Notes under the pieces: generated by a model | Database searches by the model: none | What the model was told of the DNA's origin: nothing | Seen by the model: only the letters and a program-made list of their open reading frames with translations | From: G965229605 sp965229605 | GTDB taxonomy: Bacteria; Pseudomonadota; Alphaproteobacteria; CBDDJK01 | NCBI GenBank assembly: GCA_965229605.1 | Contig: OZ245892.1 | Location: 2,294,001 to 2,358,000, forward strand | Direction of reading: 5' to 3' | DNA length: 64,000 bases | Shown here: in pieces, positions 58,601-64,000 of the stretch | Layout: the number at the start of each line of letters is the position of its first letter | How positions within the stretch are numbered: the first letter of the stretch is position 1 | Program-made: the position numbers and the translations under genes

Positions 58601-61600
58601 AGCCATCGTTCTCCAGATACGTCACTTGCGTGTCGCCCAAAGACGCAATGTCCAAATCGCCATCCCCGTCAAAATCAAGCAGCTTCAAACTGTAAAGATC
58701 GCTGCTGGTAATAACCTCCAGACTTGCCAAACCGCCAACCGATAAATGAATGTCATCCCCGTCCCGGCTGACAAGATCTATCGTCCCGTCACTGTCAATG
58801 TCCCCAGCACTAATCGTATAAAGCGTCAGACCCGTCACAGCATACTGACCCACAGCATAACCGCTCATCCCGTCATTGCCAGGACTCTGCGACGGATTAT
58901 TATTCTCAAGAATATAACCCGTAGACGTCAACTCCTTGTCGCCATCGCCATCATAATCAATCACATTCACATTATACCCCAACTGGCCCGCTAAAGCCCC
59001 CGTTCCAACCAACGGCTCATCCGCACGGAAATCAGGACCTATCGAATCAACCGTATAGACCTCCGCACTCGACACGCCAGACTTGTTCCCGGACTCATCG
59101 TAAGACATCGCCGTAACCGAAATACTGTCCAGATTCCCTATAACAACCGCGCTACCCGCATAAGGCTTCGCCTCGTCCAGATCCAACGTCCAAGCATCCC
59201 CCGAAAGAGGATCAACCTCAACCTTGTACGTCGCCGTGTTCGCGCTATCAAAACCCGTCGTCGCATCGTCTACAACCGTAACCAAAACAAAATCAGCCCC
59301 GGCCGCAACCCCGCTCAAATCCCGACTGTCCGCCGTAATCATATTCGCCGTGGGCTCTCCCGCAAGCTGAGCATCAACCGTAGGCGCTGACGGCGCATTC
59401 TTGTCAACAGAAACCGGGAAAATATAGCTGCTGTCTTCCTGAACACCGTCCGATAACGTCACCTTCATGTCAGAACCACCCGACAACAACTTCGCAATAT
59501 CAGTCGAGCCCAACGCAAAGATCAGATAATCATCCTCCAACTCGTCAGCAATCCCGTCGCCATTCCCGTCCGTTAACGTAAAGCGCATAATCTCCAGCGA
59601 CCCTTGAGACAAAATAACCTCGTCGCCCGCAAAAACCGTGTCAGGGTCTACCCGAACCCGAACCGTCGCCGAAGTCGTCTGCGAATTAATCCGGTTGAAA
59701 TCCTTCACATCCGTCAGACCGCCGCCACGGTTGTCAGCCTCCAGACCCGCTCCACCCAGAAGATGAACAACACTCGAATCAGAGCCCGTCGCACCATCAA
59801 CAAAGACCAGATCATCTATCCCGTCATTATTGTAATCAAAAATCGTCAGGTCGCGTAAGTCACGATTATCATCAAAATAAACAACCTCGGACGAGGCGCC
59901 GATCCCCCCGCTATCGGTAAACCAGACAATAACCGCCGAATCATCATTCGACGTATCCGTCACAAGCTGGACAATATCCTCATCGCCGTCCCCGTCATAA
60001 TCCATCAAAACAACGCCATAGGTGTCCGCGTCAGCAGCAAGCCCCGCAACCGAAGCCGATAAAGAAACCTCCGAAGCCGCAACGCCGCTGCCGTTCACAT
60101 CCCGATACACAATCAGATCATTGTTCCGTAACCCATAGATGATATCAGTGCCGCCCGAACCATCCAGATCCCCCGCCGCAACGCCATTCGCGCCAGCTCC
60201 ATAGGCACCAGTGCCATCCAAAAGCTCGTGAGTCACAAAATTACCACTCTCGGACCCAAAAATAACAACCCCGTCATAGTCATTCACAAGCAGATCATCC
60301 GTCCCGTCTCCATCAACGTCAATAATCTCCACATCCCCAACGCCGAAGCCGTTCACATTGCTAAAACTCGCCACCGTCTCAAAATTGCCGTTGCCATCAT
60401 TCTCCAGATAATAGGTCTCATCAGTGCTGCCGCCCGTCACCGCAACAAGATCAAAATCACCATCCCCGTCAAAATCCAGCAACTGCGCCGCGACAAGATC
60501 AGTAAAGCTCAAGCTCTCCAGATTGGCCTGGCCGTCAACCGACAAATGAATGTCATCCCCGCTCACCGAAACCAGATCAACCTTGCCATCGCTGTCAATA
60601 TCTTCCGCCAGAATAGCTTGCGGATAGCTCGACGAAGTCACGGCCACACCATACTGATTGGCAACATAAGCGCTCATCCCGTCATTGCCCGTGCTTTGCG
60701 CCGTATTCCGATTTTCCAAAATAGTCCCGCGCGAGGTCAGCTCCTTATCGCCATCGCCGTCAAAATCAACCACATTGGCATAATGGGCAAATGTCGCCGG
60801 AAGGACACCCGTCAGGTCCTCAGCCTTGCGGAAGTCCGGCCCCAGGGTATCAACCTCGAAGACTTCGCTGGCGGTCGAAGCGGCTTTGTTCCCGGCCGCG
60901 TCATAGGCTGTTGCCGTCACCGTCAGCATATCAAGATTGTCAATGGTGATCGGCGTGCCTGCATAGGGAAGCGCGCGATCCAGATCAAGGGTCCAGGCAT
61001 CGCTGTTGGAATGATCAACCCCCACCTTATAGGTCACTGCCGAGCCCGTATCGACCCCCGCCGTGGTATCATCGGTGATCGTCACCAGCACATAATCGGC
61101 GCCGACTGCCGTGCCGCTGAAGTCACGGGTGACATCGCCGATCAGATTGGCGGTGGTTTCGCCGTCAAGCAGGGCATCGACGGTCGGGTTGGCTGAAGGC
61201 CGACTGGTATCAATATCGACATCAAAGACATAGGAAACCGGGTTATTGGCTCCGTCCGAAAGGCTCGCCGTCAGCGGGCCACCGGTATCCTGCAGACTGC
61301 CAAGGTCAGACTGGGTAATCGTCAATTCCAGATGATCGCCGTTCAGTTCGTCAACGATTCCGTCATTATTCCCATCGCTGAGCACATAGTCAATGGACGT
61401 CGTGCCCTGGCTCAGTGTCACCTTGTCGCCCGGCAGCATCGAGCCCGGATCAATATAAAGCCGCAAGGTTGCAGAGGTCGTATCCCTGTTGATCTGGTTG
61501 AAACCGCCAACATCTGTTTCGCCAGAGCCGCGATTATCAGCCTCCAGCCCGGCCCCGCCCAGAATCTGCACAAAGTCAGCCGTCCCGGTGCTGTCGGCAA

Positions 61601-64000
61601 AGATCAGATCATCGACTCCGTCGTTGTTATAGTCATAAAGCAGCACATCATTGATCAAGCCCGCGCCGTCATAAAGGTCTGTGGTCGAAACACCGGGCGT
61701 GCCATCTTCTGCGGTGAACCAGACTGTCACCTTGCTGTTGGCGTTATTATCGGTCAGCACCTGGACAATATCGTCAATCCCGTCCGCATTATAATCGACA
61801 AAGGCCACATCTGTCGTCGCATAGGCCGTCGACGAATTCACCAAAGTGACCGAATCGGTCAAACTGCCAGCCGTCAGCCCGCGATAGACGGTCACATTCG
61901 CACCACTGCTGGTCAAAAGATCCTGATCGCCATCGCGGTCAAAATCAGCCACATCCATGCCGTATCCCGCTGCGGTTAGCGTAAGCTGAATGGGTGCGTC
62001 ATAGCTGCCGCCTTCATCGCCCACCAGCAAATAAACCCCGGTATTGACGGCAAGCAGAAGATCGTCGGACCCGTCGGTGCCATCCAGGTCAAAAGCAAAC
62101 ATGTCAAACGGATTGCCAAAGGCCGCATAATACGCGACTGAAGTGAAATTCCCATATCCGTCATTTTCGTAATAGGTCGCGCCGCCAAAGGTTCCGCTGA
62201 CCATATCGAGATCGCCGTCATTGTCATAATCCATGAATTCGACATCGATATGGTTATAGATATTGTCGCCGGGGAAATCGGTGGTTGTGCCGGTTGCGCC
62301 GTCCATGATTGTGGTATTGCCGGTGGGGTTTGCAACCTGATAGCCAAGGTCTATCTGCCCGTCATTATTGAGATCGCCGCTGGTCAGAGCCGTCAGGTCA
62401 AATGCGGTGGCCGCCCCGGTGAGGAGGGATGATTGCACATAGGCTGAAGAGGACAGCAGCGCATTATTATTGTCATATAAAAACATTGAGGCTCCGGACA
62501 GGGCCACGATATCGAGATCACCGTCTCCATCATAGTCGACGGCATCCAGAACGGTTGCGCCGCTGGTGCCGAAGGGGTCGTTGATGGTTGTTGGCTCGGC
62601 ATAGGCCGGGGCGATTGAATCGACAAAATAGGATTCTGTATTGGAGGCCGCCGATTTGTTTCCAGCCGCATCATAGGCCGTAGCGGTGACTGTGATATTG
62701 TCAAAATTATTGATCACCACCGGGGAGCCGCCATAAGGCGTGGCCTTGTCCAGATCAAGGGTCCAGCCGCCTGCGCTGCCGACTGCCACCTTATAGGTCG
62801 CGGTATTGCCTGGATCATCATAAAGCACGCCCGGCGCATCGGTTTGATCATCAACCACGGTGACCAGCACATAATCGGCGCCGACCGCTGTCCCGGAAAG
62901 ATCACGGCTGTCAGACGAAATCGAATTGTCATAGGCTTCATCATAAAGCCGGACATCAACGGTCGGGGCGGCTGGCGGGGTTCTGTCAATATCGACATCA
63001 AAGACATAATGCGAATCAGGATGGATTCCATCTGAAAGTGTTGCGGTTAAAGCACCGCCGCTTTCATCCAGACTATCGACCTCGGCATTGCTCAGCGTGA
63101 AGGTCAGATAGCCATCAACCAGTTCATCGGCAATATTGTCATTATTATTATCGGTGAGCGTATAGCGGGCAATTTCAGTCCCGTCCTGGCGCAGGATCAC
63201 GTCGTCTCCGGCAAAGACGCTATCCGGGTCCACCCGCAGCCGCAGCGTGGCAGAGCCGGTTTCATCATTGATTCTATTGAAATCCTTGACATTGGTCTCG
63301 CCAGAGCCGCGATTATCAGCCTCCAGCCCGGCGCCGCCGACAAGATGAACCACACTGTCATCAGACCCGGTGGCCGCATCAACAAAGACCAGATCATCGA
63401 CCCCGTCATTATTATAATCATAGACAACCAGGTCTTGTAATTCGGTATTATCGTCAAAGTAAATGACCTCGGAAGAGGCGCCGATCACATTGTTATCCGT
63501 GAACCAGACAATAACCGCCGAATCATCATTCGATGTATCCGTAACCAGCTGGACGATATCCTCCTCGCCATCGCCGTCATAATCCATGACCACGACATCA
63601 TAGGTATCAGCCCCCGGATCAAGGTTTGATATCGAGGCCGAAAGAATAACCTCCGTCCCGACAGTTGCCTGAGCCGTCCCGCTGCTATCGACATTTTGAA
63701 GCACAACCAGCTTGTTATCCCGCAAGCCATAGACGATATCAACCACACCCGATTCATCCAGATCACCCATGGCAATCCCGCGACTCGTAGGCACCGACCC
63801 CCCGTCATAAAGTCTCTGGGTCACAAAATTACCACTCTCGGACCCAAAAATCACCGTGCCATTATAGTCACCTATCAGCAGATCATCGGTGCCATCGCCA
63901 TCAATATCGACAACTTCCATATCCGATATGGTGAAGCCGTTGATATTGCCAAAACTGACCACCGTGGAAAAATTGCCATAGCCGTCATTTTCCAGATAAT
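49815..64000 (-). CDS. Giant FG-GAP/VCBS repeat type I secreted protein, N-terminus beyond right edge
   Basis: An uninterrupted minus-strand frame of at least 4,715 codons that stays open to the right edge, so the true start is outside. It is a string of ~600-residue (about 1.8-kb) modules; successive module starts lie near 62610, 60840, 59035, 57215, 55290, 53470 and 51650. Each has a propeller of FG-GAP units with calcium-loop motifs (VDYDGDGDLDIV, YNNDGIDDLIF), a conserved bridge (LLGGAGLEADNRG), a beta domain (RVDPDTVFAGDEVIL…YLTFTL) and an Ig-like domain (GNTATYKVAVGSAGGWTLDLD). The last ~100 residues (SYILHFDGEADTLTSF…VDKDG) are a type I secretion target. Likely a secreted or surface adhesin; no T1SS genes are in the window. 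Confidence 0.88.
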   Translation of the reverse strand, partial: YLENDGYGNFSTVVSFGNINGFTISDMEVVDIDGDGTDDLLIGDYNGTVIFGSESGNFVTQRLYDGGSVPTSRGIAMGDLDESGVVDIVYGLRDNKLVVLQNVDSSGTAQATVGTEVILSASISNLDPGADTYDVVVMDYDGDGEEDIVQLVTDTSNDDSAVIVWFTDNNVIGASSEVIYFDDNTELQDLVVYDYNNDGVDDLVFVDAATGSDDSVVHLVGGAGLEADNRGSGETNVKDFNRINDETGSATLRLRVDPDSVFAGDDVILRQDGTEIARYTLTDNNNDNIADELVDGYLTFTLSNAEVDSLDESGGALTATLSDGIHPDSHYVFDVDIDRTPPAAPTVDVRLYDEAYDNSISSDSRDLSGTAVGADYVLVTVVDDQTDAPGVLYDDPGNTATYKVAVGSAGGWTLDLDKATPYGGSPVVINNFDNITVTATAYDAAGNKSAASNTESYFVDSIAPAYAEPTTINDPFGTSGATVLDAVDYDGDGDLDIVALSGASMFLYDNNNALLSSSAYVQSSLLTGAATAFDLTALTSGDLNNDGQIDLGYQVANPTGNTTIMDGATGTTTDFPGDNIYNHIDVEFMDYDNDGDLDMVSGTFGGATYYENDGYGNFTSVAYYAAFGNPFDMFAFDLDGTDGSDDLLLAVNTGVYLLVGDEGGSYDAPIQLTLTAAGYGMDVADFDRDGDQDLLTSSGANVTVYRGLTAGSLTDSVTLVNSSTAYATTDVAFVDYNADGIDDIVQVLTDNNANSKVTVWFTAEDGTPGVSTTDLYDGAGLINDVLLYDYNNDGVDDLIFADSTGTADFVQILGGAGLEADNRGSGETDVGGFNQINRDTTSATLRLYIDPGSMLPGDKVTLSQGTTSIDYVLSDGNNDGIVDELNGDHLELTITQSDLGSLQDTGGPLTASLSDGANNPVSYVFDVDIDTSRPSANPTVDALLDGETTANLIGDVTRDFSGTAVGADYVLVTITDDTTAGVDTGSAVTYKVGVDHSNSDAWTLDLDRALPYAGTPITIDNLDMLTVTATAYDAAGNKAASTASEVFEVDTLGPDFRKAEDLTGVLPATFAHYANVVDFDGDGDKELTSRGTILENRNTAQSTGNDGMSAYVANQYGVAVTSSSYPQAILAEDIDSDGKVDLVSVSGDDIHLSVDGQANLESLSFTDLVAAQLLDFDGDGDFDLVAVTGGSTDETYYLENDGNGNFETVASFSNVNGFGVGDVEIIDVDGDGTDDLLVNDYDGVVIFGSESGNFVTHELLDGTGAYGAGANGVAAGDLDGSGGTDIIYGLRNNDLIVYRDVNGSGVAASEVSLSASVAGLAADADTYGVVLMDYDGDGDEDIVQLVTDTSNDDSAVIVWFTDSGGIGASSEVVYFDDNRDLRDLTIFDYNNDGIDDLVFVDGATGSDSSVVHLLGGAGLEADNRGGGLTDVKDFNRINSQTTSATVRVRVDPDTVFAGDEVILSQGSLEIMRFTLTDGNGDGIADELEDDYLIFALGSTDIAKLLSGGSDMKVTLSDGVQEDSSYIFPVSVDKNAPSAPTVDAQLAGEPTANMITADSRDLSGVAAGADFVLVTVVDDATTGFDSANTATYKVEVDPLSGDAWTLDLDEAKPYAGSAVVIGNLDSISVTAMSYDESGNKSGVSSAEVYTVDSIGPDFRADEPLVGTGALAGQLGYNVNVIDYDGDGDKELTSTGYILENNNPSQSPGNDGMSGYAVGQYAVTGLTLYTISAGDIDSDGTIDLVSRDGDDIHLSVGGLASLEVITSSDLYSLKLLDFDGDGDLDIASLGDTQVTYLENDGYGNFTALTSFDDSDLKFVPDYNIEVFDVDGDGTDDVIVSDGGRGTVIFGSDSDNYVTHKIYDDGSSTLGSGAAVGDFDGSGVTDIVYGGKDSYLYLVTNVQSSGSVGSTVELSASYSNLSSGADTQGVTVLDFDGDGDEDIVQLLVDGTNDDSAVIVWYNSNGGFGDSSSEVIVFDSNADLRDLVVYDYNNDGIDDLVFVDDTTSTSSDDGFVYLLGGAGLEADNRGGGLTDVKDFNTINATTSTATLRLRVDPDTVFPGDVITLTQGGTVITTYTLTDGNLDNVPDELADGYLTFTLASNDLSKLSESGGDLTATLSDGVHSDSSYIFGVDIDRTGPSTPVVDSTLAGESFANLLTSNTRGLSGVASGADYVLVTVVDDATSYSGAVIDTANTATYKVEVNALDNHSWTLDLDRATPYAGSAVSIDNFDSISLTAIAYDAAGNKSGLSAQEVFTVDSASPTYSDIPDAISAGLAMDFSDVGDLQKADIDGDGDMDLIVGSGSNSTETYVYMNNNSFGQTGNYLGTLLAVPTGQLTSASVAAGDLDSDGLQDIVVAGSGRSAYTRVYKEGLSDIDEVVPGRNSVDATGSDYNFTSDMELVDYDNDGDLDLVQAFQHTSGLYSGSYDDRYDVIVYENDGLGNYTDTVVLGNYVGVADIQAFDADGDGYDDDILISGGNHARLEGYLVYYAYNSSTGAFDETRLVKNVVNARNSTPTDLAIGDIDGDGKQEVAYGLSGFGEIHIWEFDGSGGAVQVYNGLPHNAQMVSLNIAYVDYDGNGMLDLVQMRGRVYDSELVVSLTGDDGTIGAGTSTLFYENGVGVETFYNEMEVYDYNNDGIDDLIFGTVDPAVDSEPFVQLLGGASFDADNRTAGETNPGGFNALNSHTTGATVRMTVDESTIFPGDRVLLRVGATEVATYVLTDSNSNGIADELEINQGYLEITLNQTQIDNITALGDGLQLLTVAVADQFTEDTSVIRLEVDATAPTAVAIDDSLVGINVAGAMGGQGTDKRISGSASGAQFVLVTVHDDDSGGGGGGTVTYKVAVDHSAGGTWTLDLESDHFYQGQGSVNTYNHGDLITINATAYDEAGNGTAAPATVFAVSEFGPQFAQAETIDNVLANYSYRMTNIKVGDFNGDGFDDFAGIYTGDNQVRVYFTDGVVGSTANSRMNMSGGSNLDTLDVGDVTGDGIDDIVAINSDERLIIMQGDGTDQSISLDLPSAAVTNMVLFDYDGDGDLDLAIANNSTSSGAELHVYTNDGNGNFSSGYSLEIGYNIYGLEKADFDGGGKEDLIFITSSASYNNPLLISTSTTDSPSFNVVTYTDRALYPGYGEGLVVDYLGSDTQTQDVVIGHPDFFRIFYDMEATGSYASTTDVYYSGGGEDPRTIELMDYDGDGNKDIIAIYQNAGSGEPTYDAAVFLTNDTGQITESFILVENSGENYAGAAILDYNNDGIDDILITSQNNNQDVLVLRGGAALQAGNIGTASGPTGVNQLNAESASSNASLLLRVDASTIAVGQTIELFDPSGNSIFSTTTASDGSGGVQGLSGDYLTITLDSAAMTALSGLGDGNHTLRVDMADAFKNTVSATITLEQATTLPTLTVDDTVLNENSPGSISDDSVQITGASTDANYILVTIADDGVGSSPNTATYRVNPDSSGAWTLDLDTATPTGGTATTVDQNDTFSITASAHGDLNNTGTTATSTDFIVSGPGPQFGEETIDNVLANYSYAMTNVKVGDFNGDGFDDFAGIYRGNASQVHLFYSDGVVGSTNLGSQTNKSVGSTLDAMDVGDVTGDGIDDIVAINSDERLVVIQGDGTQQSTHISELPTNNIYDMLLFDYDGDGDQDLAIGTANTTSGAELHVYTNDGNGNFVSGYSYEVGQNIYGLAKADFDGGGKEDLIFTTSSSSNNTRLLISTSTTDTPSFNTVINTNETLVSGYGEGLLVDYLGADTQKLDVIAGDSEKFTIFYDMEADGSYASTTDVTYTNTGEDPRTIELMDYDGDGNKDIIAIYQNSSSEPSYDAAVFLTNDTGQITESFILVDGSGENYAGAAILDYNNDGIDDILITNQTNNQDVMVLRGGASLQAGNIGTASGPTGMNQLNAESLTSNASLVMWVDPATIAIGHTVKLFDPSGNSIFTTTLQNDGSGGVQGLSGDYLTLTLDSAAMTALSALGDGNHTLSVEMADAFNNGASTGITIEQATTLPTITVTDTVLNENSAGSITDDSVQITGTSSDADYILVTVADDGGGSTANTATYKVTPDSTGTWTLDLDTATPQGGNATTTDNGDIFSVTASAHGDLNNTGTTATANDYLVDLFAPTLIPQYVNMDYYEFDWYTFSGSYYYTGVTFGDVDGDGNLDMAMTTDADQDAGVYYGKNGGTFDDQDEVATRTPSDTRVTHLVDLNGDGYDDMIIIDTRYVYTVMAKNDGSGFESTRNQLYDSGGTYYMNDMRGAPLNTGDFNGDGHMDFSFTNAYGNEAAGGLYTFMGNGSGTSFDEQFLRIEDTQYTVQTFSQMADIDNDGDADMVYFKKGKSSPYSFYLTVTAGDDSSSTPLRQNSSLTIYTGYENGTMGGLEVADLNSDGWQDIAVFGRNTPYIDIYFNTQGGHYSNSYNANSVSVLDLNAIMGRSDVYHVGDVDLMDIDGDGDTDMLLGLSTVSSSSAYIDEQVILTQNADGSFSEFSSLTLDTRIRSLSADYEPGSKLQYEDFNGDGVLDLFTYSSMQDPNSDGYPVRLYWGHIATVTGDVINQDNEILTVALGDATSAGDTLVITYNGATIGTATASATDVSNGSMDISLNNVENLYNGGRNLLTFTISDALGGTNTYLQSIEVATNSAASNSYILHFDGEADTLTSFTAGDGAGGDKMNISQLLTDAGYTGTIDWTTLESGGYISRADDGSGNTIISVDKDGGGDDLQHIVTLNNVTAANLDDDDIE

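Noticed and set aside
60228..61196. A 322-codon plus-strand frame and other long opposite-strand frames over the giant gene
   Set aside because: They mirror the repetitive minus-strand coding sequence (low-complexity, Ile/Asn/Arg-rich), recur in each module and lack start signals.

Overview
The window is alphaproteobacterial chromosome. The evidence is a complete 16S–tRNA-Ile–tRNA-Ala–23S–5S–tRNA-fMet operon of alphaproteobacterial layout, an RNase P RNA, a DUF2155 protein, the 41-residue form of L36, TRAP transporters and a glcD. The gene set (TRAP uptake, acuI and prpE, a Rieske oxygenase, a giant type I secreted calcium-binding protein) would suit a marine or particle-associated heterotroph, but I cannot name the genus.

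Layout. 0–4 kb: iron(III) ABC permease (cut by the left edge) and binding protein behind a Fur-box promoter, an AhpD-like protein and acuI. 4.2–17.8 kb: rnpB, a MEMO–AMMECR1 fusion, cysQ, an inserted IS1595-type element carrying a restriction–modification cassette, then DUF2155–HPr–yraN–CDP-alcohol transferase, an iron-type ABC ATPase, glcD, rpmJ, dapA, ackA, metG and a DUF1640-like coiled-coil protein. 18.4–24.3 kb: the rRNA operon.

24.3–29.0 kb is a small island abutting tRNA-fMet. Three partial or interrupted copies of the tRNA-fMet region separate two cargo modules: an unrecognised two-gene operon, and an AbiL-like ATPase + RloB-type toprim pair (phage defence). An IS3-family remnant closes the island. 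No integrase is present. 29.0–31.0 kb holds a Rieske oxygenase and mazEF.

31.2–64 kb is dominated by a giant FG-GAP/VCBS-repeat protein with a type I secretion C-terminus. The main gene runs on the minus strand from the right edge to 49815 (more than 4,700 codons), built from ~600-residue modules. Its last 5.8 kb is matched by a 5.8-kb plus-strand copy (31211–37006) that lacks any N-terminus, so the two form a long inverted repeat around 12.8 kb of ordinary genes: cytochrome c, prpE, pirin, an alcohol dehydrogenase, a RelA/SpoT homologue, a TRAP transporter, and an operon in which a FitAB-type toxin–antitoxin pair is translationally coupled to a dehydrogenase and an MFS exporter. Recombination or gene conversion between the arms could vary the C-terminal third of the secreted protein.

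Most interesting: the tRNA-fMet island with its unknown two-gene cargo, and the silent-cassette arrangement of the giant adhesin-like gene.
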